From positions 1 through 9,538 of the forward strand of contig CAZIWX010000094.1 in the NCBI GenBank assembly GCA_964543125.1: a DNA stretch of 9,538 bases, written 5' to 3'. The stretch is from CAZIWX01 sp964543125 (GTDB lineage: Bacteria > Fidelibacterota > UBA8477). The notes under the pieces are model-generated. The model worked only from the letters and a program-made list of their open reading frames with translations, was not told where the DNA came from and ran no database searches. The translations under genes were made by a program, and so were the position numbers. Positions 1 to 7,231 of this stretch are shown one piece after another (the first letter of the stretch is position 1; each line of letters opens with the position of its first letter).

Positions 1-47
1 TGAAGAGGCTCCTCGGCAATGGAATTGTTCGCAAGCAACCGCGGTCG
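1..47. other. Short flank downstream of metH
   Basis: These 47 bases follow the metH stop. No terminator hairpin with a T-run is visible on the minus strand. A GAGGAG-like motif (complement of about 9-14) near the edge could be a ribosome site for a following minus-strand gene, but no start codon is inside the window. Nothing else can be supported. Confidence 0.3.
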
Positions 48-3000
48 TTAAACCGAAAAATACTTCGCCTGAGGATGGTGAACAATGATGGCGGAAGTAC
101 TTTGCTCCGGAACAATCTGAAATTCTTCAGTCAAACTCAACCCAAATTCTGCGGGTCGCAGCAAACGAAAAATGACCTGTTGGTCACTCAAATCGGGACA
201 GGCCGGATAGCCAAATGAATAGCGGCTGCCACGATATTGTTGCTTGAACAAGCCGCGGATGTCGTCACTGTCTGCATCACCGATTCCTAATTCTTTACGA
301 ATCCGGGTATGCCAGTATTCGGCCAAGCCTTCAGCCGTTTCCACACTGAAACCGTGCCAGTAGAGATATTCCTGATATTTATTGGCCGCGAATAGTCCTT
401 GGGTGTATTCACTGGCTTTTTGGCCTACGGTAACAAGATGGAATGCTACTATATCGCGTATTCCCGATTCGACGGATTTGAAATAATCACTGATGCAGCG
501 AAACGGCGGTTTTGGTTGACGCGGAAAATTAAGCACTTCAGCCGGCTCGGCATCTCCCGCCTGGCCATAAATCAGGAGTTTATTGTCTTGGGACTGGCAT
601 TCGTAATAACCATATAGTACCAGGGGTTGGAGAATTTTTTCCCGTTCCGCTTGCCCCCGAAGATCTTTAAAAATGGGCTGAATGGTTTCCCGCTCAAACT
701 TTGCAAACGCCTCAGACGATTTCTTCCCGCGTTTGAAACCCCACTGTCCCCGAAAAAGGGCACTGGTGTTGATATAAGGGTAGATTGCTTTTAGCGGAAT
801 TCCCCGGACGACTCGCCGGCCCCAAAATGGTGGTGTGGGAATGCCAACCGCTTCCAACGGGTCGGCAAAGCGGGGGTGCCCGGCCGAGGTGTCATGGGTA
901 TTACCGATTTGTAAAGCCCGAGGGGGTTGTGGTGGGCGAATAACCTCCAAGCGGGTCCGTTTCCCGGCCAGGATCTTTCCTAACAGGCGCAAACCATCAA
1001 AAGCATCTTTGGCATAGCTTACCGGTCCATGATAGATTCCCGCCAAATCCTGCTCCACATATTTTCGCGTCAGGGCTGCGCCTCCCAGTATGACCGGCGG
1101 TGTCAAGCCCCGTTCATTCATCACCTCCAGGTTTTCCCGCATGACAATCGTGGATTTCACCAGTAGCCCGCTCATCCCAATGGCATCCGCCTGATTTATT
1201 TCGCAGCTTCGGAGAATGGCGTCAATCGGTTGTTTAATCCCCAAATTGATCACATTGTAACCATTGTTGGTCAAAATGATGTCTACCAGATTTTTGCCAA
1301 TATCATGGACATCGCCCTTAACCGTCGCCAGAACAATTTTACCTTTTGACTGACCTGTTGTCTGCCGCATGTGCGGTTCCAAATGCGTGACGGCCGCCTT
1401 CATGGTTTCGGCTGATTGGAGCACGAAGGGCAATTGCATCTCACCTTTGCTGAAGAGTTCGCCCACTACTTTCATTCCATCCAGCAAAAAAATATTGATG
1501 ATATCCAAAGCCGGATGGCTCGCCAGTGCCAGATCCAAGTCCTTCTCCAGACCGGATTTCCGGCCGTCGATAATGCGCTGCCGTAGTCGTTTTTCCACCG
1601 GTAGGTTTTCATCTATGACCGGTTTTTTCATACGACTGCCTTTTTTACCGGCGTAGGTTTCCAAAATATTGGTTAACGGATCATAATCGTCGGTGCGGCG
1701 GTCAAAAATCAGGTCTTCAAAGAGCGTCCGGGCATTTTGATCGATCCTGTAATAAGGCAGAATCTTACCGGCCTGGACGATCGCTCCATCCAGTCCGGCT
1801 TCTATCGCCAGATGCAAAAACACCGAATTCAGAACTTGGCGGGCGGCTGGTTTCAGTCCGAAGGATACATTAGACACACCGAGACTGGTGTGTACGCCCG
1901 GCAGATTTTGTTTGATGAGTCTGATGCCATTCAGGGTTTCCAGGGCAGATTTCCGGAACGCTTCATCGCCGGAACCCAAGGTGAAGGTTAAGGGATCAAA
2001 AAAGAGGTCCGCGGGACGCATTCCCGATTCGGTAACGGCCAAATCGTAAATTCGTTGTGCTACAGCCAATTTTTGCCCGGCGGATTTGGCCATACCGTCT
2101 TCATCGATGGTTAGGCAAACCAAACCGGCGCCAAATTCCTGACACAACTCAATAATCCGGCGGGCTTTGGTTTCACCATCCTCCAGATTGATGGAGTTAA
2201 TGACTGCCCGGCCGGTAATATTTTCCAGCGCAATGCGAATAGCAGCAATTTCCGTGGAATCGATCATAAGCGGAATCGTGCTCTGGGCATTCAGCCGGGA
2301 AACAAATTCCTGCATATCCCGCACTTCATCCCGGCCTACATAGGCCACACAGACATCCAGCATATGGGCGCCCTCGGCGATTTGATCGCGCGCCACCGTA
2401 ACCAGACCGTCCCAATCATCCGCCAGGAGAAATTCTCTGAATTGTTTGGAGCCGTTAGCGTTGGTACGTTCACCGATCAGTAGTGGTTGGGGCTCCTGGA
2501 CAAATGATGAAACCGAGTACAACGAACTGGCTCCCGGTTCGAACACCGGGTGGCGTGGCAGTGGAATCTGGTGTGATGCGTGTTCAACGACTGCCTTCAA
2601 GTGTTCCGGCGTGGTTCCGCAGCATCCGCCTACAATATTCACTTGCATATCATCCACAAAATGACCCAGGTCGTGGGATAATTCGTGCGGTGTGAGTTCG
2701 TATACCATTTCCCCGTTGATGTTTTGAGGAAGTCCGGCATTGGGAATCACGGAAATGGCTTTAGGCGAGTTAGCCATCAGCGTGCGAACATGCTCACTCA
2801 TGGCTTTGGGTCCCGTGGCGCAGTTCAAACCAATGACATCCACGGGATAAGGTTCCAGGGCTGTGAGCGCCCCCAGCATATCCGTTCCCAATAGCATGGC
2901 GCCGGTTGCTTCCATGGTAACGGAAGCAATCACCGGCAGTCTTAATTTTCGACGTCGAAATTCACTAAAAATGGCATTCAGCGCGGCTTTGGCTTGTAGA

Positions 3001-3485
3001 ATATCCTGGACGGTTTCCACGATCAGCAAATCCACGCCACCGTCGATGAGACCTCGGGCTTGTTCGGAATAGGCGTCTTTTAAATCGGCGTAGGTCGTGT
3101 GGTGGAGGGTGGGCAATTTGGTGCCGGGCCCCATACTACCGGCGACATAGCGTGGGTGGTTGGGTGTCGCAAAGTCATTCACCACGCGCTTTGCCAATTC
3201 TGCCGCGGTTTTATTGATCTCATACACTTTGTCCCGTAAATCGTACTCGTCCAGCACCACCCGCGTCCCGCCAAATGTATCAGTTTCCAACACATCGCAC
3301 CCCACTTCCAAAAAGGAGGCGTGAATGGATTCGATGGCCTGGGGCTTGGACAATATTAGAAGTTCGTTACAACCCTCTTGGCCCCAAAAATCATCCACCG
3401 TCAGATTCAACCGCTGAATGCTGGTTCCCATGGCGCCGTCAAACACGACAATTTTTTCCTGCAATCGATTCAAAAATGGTTTCAT
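48..3485 (-). CDS. metH: Cobalamin-dependent methionine synthase (5-methyltetrahydrofolate--homocysteine methyltransferase)
   Basis: This cytoplasmic enzyme moves the methyl group of 5-methyltetrahydrofolate to homocysteine through cob(I)alamin, giving methionine and tetrahydrofolate. All modules are visible in the 1145 residues. The homocysteine domain (about 1-310) starts with the family's FDGAMGT and has the zinc ligands Cys222 and Cys288-Cys289 (VGGCCGTTPEH). The pterin domain (about 335-600) begins LIGERTNANGSKQF. The four-helix B12 cap (about 630-715) is followed by the B12 domain (about 716-845) with GDVHDIGKN, where His727 is the lower cobalt ligand, and SGLLVKST at 772-779. The reactivation domain (about 880-1145) carries the SAM-site segment RYSFGYPACPD (1088-1098) and ends with the usual KYFSV-type tail. 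At 1145 residues it is shorter than the roughly 1227-residue E. coli enzyme, mainly in the reactivation domain. The ATG start matches the family start; a Shine-Dalgarno-like AGAGGA lies rather far upstream (14 bases). It is transcribed divergently from lptC. No frameshift is seen. The identification is very secure. Confidence 0.98.
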   Translation of the reverse strand: MKPFLNRLQEKIVVFDGAMGTSIQRLNLTVDDFWGQEGCNELLILSKPQAIESIHASFLEVGCDVLETDTFGGTRVVLDEYDLRDKVYEINKTAAELAKRVVNDFATPNHPRYVAGSMGPGTKLPTLHHTTYADLKDAYSEQARGLIDGGVDLLIVETVQDILQAKAALNAIFSEFRRRKLRLPVIASVTMEATGAMLLGTDMLGALTALEPYPVDVIGLNCATGPKAMSEHVRTLMANSPKAISVIPNAGLPQNINGEMVYELTPHELSHDLGHFVDDMQVNIVGGCCGTTPEHLKAVVEHASHQIPLPRHPVFEPGASSLYSVSSFVQEPQPLLIGERTNANGSKQFREFLLADDWDGLVTVARDQIAEGAHMLDVCVAYVGRDEVRDMQEFVSRLNAQSTIPLMIDSTEIAAIRIALENITGRAVINSINLEDGETKARRIIELCQEFGAGLVCLTIDEDGMAKSAGQKLAVAQRIYDLAVTESGMRPADLFFDPLTFTLGSGDEAFRKSALETLNGIRLIKQNLPGVHTSLGVSNVSFGLKPAARQVLNSVFLHLAIEAGLDGAIVQAGKILPYYRIDQNARTLFEDLIFDRRTDDYDPLTNILETYAGKKGSRMKKPVIDENLPVEKRLRQRIIDGRKSGLEKDLDLALASHPALDIINIFLLDGMKVVGELFSKGEMQLPFVLQSAETMKAAVTHLEPHMRQTTGQSKGKIVLATVKGDVHDIGKNLVDIILTNNGYNVINLGIKQPIDAILRSCEINQADAIGMSGLLVKSTIVMRENLEVMNERGLTPPVILGGAALTRKYVEQDLAGIYHGPVSYAKDAFDGLRLLGKILAGKRTRLEVIRPPQPPRALQIGNTHDTSAGHPRFADPLEAVGIPTPPFWGRRVVRGIPLKAIYPYINTSALFRGQWGFKRGKKSSEAFAKFERETIQPIFKDLRGQAEREKILQPLVLYGYYECQSQDNKLLIYGQAGDAEPAEVLNFPRQPKPPFRCISDYFKSVESGIRDIVAFHLVTVGQKASEYTQGLFAANKYQEYLYWHGFSVETAEGLAEYWHTRIRKELGIGDADSDDIRGLFKQQYRGSRYSFGYPACPDLSDQQVIFRLLRPAEFGLSLTEEFQIVPEQSTSAIIVHHPQAKYFSV

Positions 3486-3659
3486 TACCTGTTATTCAGT
3501 CCTCTCAGCTTAGGATATTGAAGTTAGTCCAAGATAAATTTGTTTCAAGATATGATTTTATTCAAAACCCATTTATGTCAAAATCCGGCACAATTCTGTA
3601 ATCAGAGAATCTCCTGTTTTCCGTTTGTCCTCGTGTCTGATAGATTAAATTTGCCGTTG
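3486..3659. other. Divergent intergenic region between metH and lptC
   Basis: This 174-base AT-rich stretch must carry the promoters of metH (minus) and of the lptC-lptB-rpoN cluster (plus). The metH side has a candidate promoter at 3555-3581. On the plus side TATGAT (3551-3556) and TGTAAT (3597-3602) resemble -10 boxes, but neither has a recognisable -35 at the right distance, so I do not call a promoter for lptC. An open frame runs upstream of lptC from a TTG at 3540, but its first 40 residues look non-coding and precede the signal peptide, so it is treated as untranslated. No terminator or riboswitch is seen. Confidence 0.6.
3555..3581 (-). promoter_or_regulatory. Candidate sigma-70-type promoter for metH
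   Basis: On the minus strand a perfect TTGACA (3576-3581) is followed after 15 bases by TAAAAT (3555-3560), one base from the consensus -10. The spacer is two bases shorter than ideal. A start near 3548 would give a leader of about 60 bases before metH. This leader is too short for a cobalamin riboswitch, and I see no B12-box-like or SAM-riboswitch structure in it. The call rests only on consensus matching, and the promoter rules of this phylum are unknown to me. Confidence 0.35.
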
Positions 3660-4199
3660 ATGTGCAAATATTTAGCCATACTGTTTTTCACCGTCCTGAT
3701 TGCTTGTAGTCCCATGGAAGATGACGCGACCCAAAATTCGGATGCTCAGGTCAAAACGCCGGATCAAGAAAGTTGGAATTCCCAGATATACATTGATACG
3801 GAGGGCCGGCGAGCCATTGTCGCCCGAGCAGATTATTTGGCGCAATACGATGAAAATCAGGAAATTGAGCTGATTGGTAATGTCAAACTCGACTTTTTTA
3901 ACCCATCCGGCGAGCATGTCTCCTACCTGACTACCGACACCGGGCTGGTTCATCAGAACCACAAATGGCTGGAAGCACGCCATCATGTGGTGGTCGTATC
4001 GGATAGTGGCCTTACGCTCAAAACGGACCGGTTAAAATGGTTTGAATCTAAAAATCGGATTCAGACCGACCGCCCGATTACTTTGACAACGGATTTAGAC
4101 ACACTTTATGGTGTGGGATTCGAGTCCGACGCCAATTTGGAAAATTGGACCATCCGTAAACCCACCGGAGTAACGAACAGAGCTTTTGGTCATGAGTGA
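3660..4199 (+). CDS. lptC: LptC-like LPS export protein, predicted lipoprotein
   Basis: LptC is the inner-membrane-anchored periplasmic protein that takes LPS from the LptBFG transporter and hands it to the LptA bridge. The start is placed at the ATG at 3660, giving 179 residues: it begins a textbook lipoprotein signal (basic residue Lys3, hydrophobic 4-14, lipobox L-I-A-C with Cys16). The frame is open upstream to a TTG at 3540, but that would bury the signal. After an acidic, flexible stretch (about 19-35) come repeated beta-strand segments typical of the LptA/LptC jellyroll: ARADYLAQYDE, IELIGNVKLDFF, LEARHHVVVVS and LKTDRLKWFES. The C-terminal GVGFESDANLENWTIR resembles the LptC family's closing motif and favours LptC over LptA. 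The stop overlaps the lptB start by 8 bases, which supports the role. Unlike E. coli LptC, the anchor seems to be a lipid rather than a transmembrane helix. No good Shine-Dalgarno is visible. An LptA-like role cannot be excluded. Confidence 0.82.
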   Translation: MCKYLAILFFTVLIACSPMEDDATQNSDAQVKTPDQESWNSQIYIDTEGRRAIVARADYLAQYDENQEIELIGNVKLDFFNPSGEHVSYLTTDTGLVHQNHKWLEARHHVVVVSDSGLTLKTDRLKWFESKNRIQTDRPITLTTDLDTLYGVGFESDANLENWTIRKPTGVTNRAFGHE

Positions 4200-4938
4200 T
4201 ATAAACGACGATAAAATTTTCCAGGGGGTTGATCTGGGCAAGCGCTATGGAAAGCGTACCGTTGTTGATCATGTAACCATTGATGTACATAAGGGGGAAA
4301 TTGTTGGGCTGCTCGGTCCTAACGGCGCTGGGAAAACCACGACCTTTTACATGATGACCGGTATGATTCGTCCCACTTATGGGACGGTTTTTTTGAATGG
4401 TATTGATGTCACCCACGAAGCCATGTATGCCCGCGCCCAGACCGGCGTCGCCTACCTGCCACAGGAGTCGAGTATATTTCGCAAGCTCAGTATTGAGCAA
4501 AACATTTTACTTATTCTGGAAACGCTGCCTCTCACTACCCAACAACGACAGGGGCGGCTGGAATTTTTACTGAACGAGCTCTCAATTAGCCCTATTCGAA
4601 AAAACAAAGGTTACCAGCTTTCCGGGGGCGAACGGCGGCGAACGGAAATCTGCCGCGCGTTGGTGACTGAACCGGATTTCATCCTGTTAGATGAACCCTT
4701 TGCGGGGGTTGATCCCATTGCGGTGGAAGACATTCAAAACATTGTGCTTAAACTTAAGCAGCGTGGAATCGGCGTTCTGATTACCGACCATAATGTTCAT
4801 GAAACTTTATCCATCACTGACCGGGCGTATCTTTTGTTTCAGGGTAAAATCTTATTGGCCGGTACAGCCGAATATCTCGCCAATGATGAAAAAGCCAAGG
4901 AACTCTATCTGGGAAATAAATTTCGCCTTAATCGCTGA
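4192..4938 (+). CDS. lptB: LPS export ABC transporter ATP-binding protein LptB
   Basis: LptB is the cytoplasmic ATPase that, as a dimer on LptF and LptG, powers extraction of LPS from the inner membrane. Counting from the ATG at 4192 (248 residues), all ATPase motifs are intact: Walker A GPNGAGKT (42-49), Q-loop Gln91 in YLPQESSIFRKLS, signature LSGGE (143-147) followed by RRRTEICRAL, Walker B ILLDEPFAGVDP with Asp167 and catalytic Glu168, and switch His200 in ITDHNVHETL. The segments GVAYLPQE and ITDHNVHETL are characteristic of LptB rather than of the related branched-chain amino-acid ATPases. The ATG lies inside the end of lptC (ATGAGTGA), implying translational coupling; an in-frame TTG at 4186 is a less likely start. 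rpoN follows after 14 bases, a linkage conserved in many Gram-negative bacteria. The partners lptF and lptG are not in the window. Confidence 0.96.
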   Translation: MSDINDDKIFQGVDLGKRYGKRTVVDHVTIDVHKGEIVGLLGPNGAGKTTTFYMMTGMIRPTYGTVFLNGIDVTHEAMYARAQTGVAYLPQESSIFRKLSIEQNILLILETLPLTTQQRQGRLEFLLNELSISPIRKNKGYQLSGGERRRTEICRALVTEPDFILLDEPFAGVDPIAVEDIQNIVLKLKQRGIGVLITDHNVHETLSITDRAYLLFQGKILLAGTAEYLANDEKAKELYLGNKFRLNR

Positions 4939-4952
4939 AGCAATAATTTAGT

Positions 4953-6368
4953 ATGGTCCAACTTTCACAACAGCTCGAACTCAAGCAGACACTGACGCCA
5001 CAGCAAATTCTTCTGTCAACATTGCTTCAGCTCCCCACTCTGGCATTGGAACAGCGTATCAAGCAGGAATTGGAAATCAATCCGGTTCTGGAGATAACCG
5101 ATGATGTAGAAGATTCACTGGAAGAAGAGGTGGACGGAGATTCCGAATCAGATACTTCGGACGATCCGGATGATGATGCTGATTCGGGTTCCGATGAGGC
5201 CGAAGAGATCGAATGGGACGAATATTTCCAAAACGATGGTTATGAAGCCCGGGAACAAGTAGATCACAGCCAGGAAGAGCTGGAATTTCAAAATGCCTAT
5301 AAGCCCAGCCTGTCGGAAACCTTACTGGAGCAGGGTTTGGAATTGGATTTGGACGAATTCGGGTATCAGATCTTCGAAGAGCTGGTCTGGAGTTTGGACG
5401 ACCGCGGATACCTGTCCGGATCCTTGGAATTTTTAGCTGAAAAATTAGATCAACCGCTAGAAACGGTTACTGCGATTCACAAAATTCTCATGCACTTGGA
5501 TCCCACGGGGGTCGGCGCCCGTTCACTGCAAGAGTGTTTGGTGGTACAGATTGAACAGCGTCATCCCGGTTCCACCGCCCATAAAATCATCCGCGACCAT
5601 TTCGAAGATTTCGCCAACAAACGTTACGAGCATATCATGAAAGCGCTCGATTTAAGCCGGGTTGAACTCCTGGAGGCTGAAGCGTTGATCGAACATTTGA
5701 ATCCCAAGCCAGGTGAGGGTTATCTCGATACGCATACCAATTACATCACACCCGACTTCGTTGTGCGGGAGCAGGACGGTGATTTTTTGGTGACATTGAA
5801 TGACACGTTTATTCCGGAACTGCGGTTATCCAGCCGTTATATCGGTTTACTAAGTCAGCAAAAGCGGCTTGACACCGAGGCTAAATCTTTTCTTAAAAAG
5901 AAGGTCGAATCGGCCAAATGGTTCATCAATTCGATTCAGATGCGGCGCATTACCATGATGAAGGTCATGTACGCGATTATCGAATACCAACGGGATTTCT
6001 TTATCCATGGGAAAGGGCTTCTCAAACCCATGATTTTAAAGGACATTGCCGACCGGATTGGGATGGACATCTCAACCATCAGCCGGGTCACGAACGGTAA
6101 ATATGTTCAGTGTGACTGGGGCGTTTTTGAGCTCCGGTATTTTTTCAGCGAAGGCATTGAGAGTGCCAGTGGGGAAAATATTTCCACGCGCCGAATCAAG
6201 GAACGTTTACGAAAAATTATCGAGGGTGAGGAGAAGAAACACCCCATTAGTGATGAAATTTTATCCAAGATGCTGCAGCGCGAAGGTTTTCCAGTGGCTC
6301 GGCGCACCGTAGCCAAGTATCGCGAGCAGATGAAAATGCCGGTGGCTCGTTTGCGCCGGGAAGTTTGA
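4953..6368 (+). CDS. rpoN: RNA polymerase sigma-54 factor
   Basis: This alternative sigma factor directs RNA polymerase to -24/-12 promoters and needs an AAA+ activator for open-complex formation. At 471 residues it has normal family length. Region I (1-48) has the typical Gln/Leu-rich start (LSQQLELKQTLTPQQ and LEQRIKQELEINPVLE). Region II (50-90) is strikingly acidic, 24 of 41 residues being Asp or Glu. The core-binding domain spans about 115-300 (YLSGSLEFLAEKL, LDPTGVGARSLQECL, LNPKPGEGY). The DNA-binding part has the helix-turn-helix KDIADRIGMDISTISRVTNGKY (parts of 363-384), FELRYFFSEG, and the diagnostic RpoN box ARRTVAKYRE (449-458) that reads the -24 element. The ATG at 4953 gives the correct family N-terminus; the only ribosome-site candidate, GAAG at 4937-4940, is weak, so coupling to lptB is likely. 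No bacterial enhancer-binding protein lies nearby, so its regulon cannot be inferred from context. Confidence 0.97.
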   Translation: MVQLSQQLELKQTLTPQQILLSTLLQLPTLALEQRIKQELEINPVLEITDDVEDSLEEEVDGDSESDTSDDPDDDADSGSDEAEEIEWDEYFQNDGYEAREQVDHSQEELEFQNAYKPSLSETLLEQGLELDLDEFGYQIFEELVWSLDDRGYLSGSLEFLAEKLDQPLETVTAIHKILMHLDPTGVGARSLQECLVVQIEQRHPGSTAHKIIRDHFEDFANKRYEHIMKALDLSRVELLEAEALIEHLNPKPGEGYLDTHTNYITPDFVVREQDGDFLVTLNDTFIPELRLSSRYIGLLSQQKRLDTEAKSFLKKKVESAKWFINSIQMRRITMMKVMYAIIEYQRDFFIHGKGLLKPMILKDIADRIGMDISTISRVTNGKYVQCDWGVFELRYFFSEGIESASGENISTRRIKERLRKIIEGEEKKHPISDEILSKMLQREGFPVARRTVAKYREQMKMPVARLRREV

Positions 6369-6432
6369 TCACATTTTTTCAGCCTGGTTTATTTTACAGT
6401 CGATTTCGATTTGAGATTTAGAAAGGATCCGC

Positions 6433-7230
6433 ATGCAAAAAAAACGCAAAAAAAAATTTTACGACGATCACGAATTCATTCATAGTCCGGGTGGCCGGCT
6501 GATTCGTATTCTGGCGGAATATACCGGTCCGCAAAAACTCTTTCGGAAGATGAAGGTGAAAGATACCATCGTCTTTTTTGGATCAGCCCGGCTCAAGCCG
6601 CGGAATGAAGCTGAGCAAGCTTTATCCGAAGGAAAATCCAATAATCTAGCGGCCAATCAAATGGCGGTGCTGGAGCGCGATCTGCACACGGCTGAATACT
6701 ACGAGAAAGCGCGGGAGCTGGCCAAACGCATGACTGAATGGTCGATGGGATTAAAAAACGGTCAGCGGCGTTTTATTGTCGCTACCGGTGGTGGTCCGGG
6801 TATCATGGAAGCCGCCAATCGTGGCGCCCGGGAGGCGGGCGGCGTGTCGGTGGGATTGAATATTTCGCTGCCCATGGAGCAGAGCGGTAATAAATATATT
6901 ACGCCTGATCTTGAAATGGAATTTCACTACTTTTTTATGCGCAAATATTGGTTCGTTTATTTTGCCAAAGCACTGGTTGCTTTCCCGGGTGGCTTTGGAA
7001 CCATGGATGAGTTGTTCGAAACCCTGACCCTTATCCAAACCGGAAAAATTCATAAAGAAATGCCCGTGGTATTATTCGGAACGGATTTCTGGAATAAAGT
7101 CATTAATTTTGACCAAATGGTTGAATTCGGAACTATTAGTCAACCTGATCTGAGTTTGTATTTTTCAACCAATAGCGTGGACGAGGCCTTTGAATATTTG
7201 AAAGCTCAGCTGAGTAATAACTGGCTGTAA
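6433..7230 (+). CDS. LOG-family protein (nucleoside 5'-monophosphate phosphoribohydrolase-like, Rossmann fold)
   Basis: LOG-family enzymes hydrolyse the N-glycosidic bond of nucleoside monophosphates (cytokinin ribotides in plants; AMP-like substrates in several bacteria) and were long misannotated as lysine decarboxylases. The 265-residue product has IVFFGSAR (46-53), ATGGGPGIMEAANRGA (117-132) and the hallmark PGGFGTMDE (185-193), with likely catalytic Glu193 and, in FFMRKYW, Arg170. It is longer than compact 180-200-residue LOG proteins because of a basic N-terminus (MQKKRKKK) and an insertion at about 55-95 between the first strand and the glycine-rich motif. The start is supported by a good Shine-Dalgarno (AAAGGA, 6422-6427). 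A 64-base gap separates it from rpoN, without an obvious terminator; the next gene starts one base after its stop. Family membership is secure, but substrate and biological role are not. Confidence 0.9.
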   Translation: MQKKRKKKFYDDHEFIHSPGGRLIRILAEYTGPQKLFRKMKVKDTIVFFGSARLKPRNEAEQALSEGKSNNLAANQMAVLERDLHTAEYYEKARELAKRMTEWSMGLKNGQRRFIVATGGGPGIMEAANRGAREAGGVSVGLNISLPMEQSGNKYITPDLEMEFHYFFMRKYWFVYFAKALVAFPGGFGTMDELFETLTLIQTGKIHKEMPVVLFGTDFWNKVINFDQMVEFGTISQPDLSLYFSTNSVDEAFEYLKAQLSNNWL

Positions 7231-7231
7231 C

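Noticed and set aside
1369..1656. 95-codon plus-strand frame inside metH, and several similar frames over the window
   Set aside because: These lie antisense or out of frame within long, clearly conserved genes and show no protein features of their own.
3585..3601. Sigma-54-like promoter (CGGCAC-N5-TGTAA) upstream of the lptC-rpoN cluster, which would suggest autoregulation
   Set aside because: The -24-like GG is present, but the bases ten positions later are TA, not the required GC, so the -12 element is missing.
3540..3659. N-terminal extension of LptC by 40 residues starting at TTG 3540
   Set aside because: It would place the lipoprotein signal peptide inside the protein, has no ribosome site, and its residues look like translated intergenic sequence.
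4078..4500. 140-codon minus-strand frame across lptC/lptB
   Set aside because: It is a shadow of lptB, whose Walker and signature motifs are intact in the plus frame.
4624..4643. Short direct repeat GGCGAACGG-CGGCGAACGG
   Set aside because: It simply codes for the GERRRTE segment after the ABC signature motif in lptB, so it is constrained by protein sequence.
6369..6432. Possible terminator or promoter in the 64-base gap after rpoN (T6 run at 6374-6379)
   Set aside because: No stem precedes the T run, and no paired -35/-10 boxes are convincing; the gap is left uncalled.
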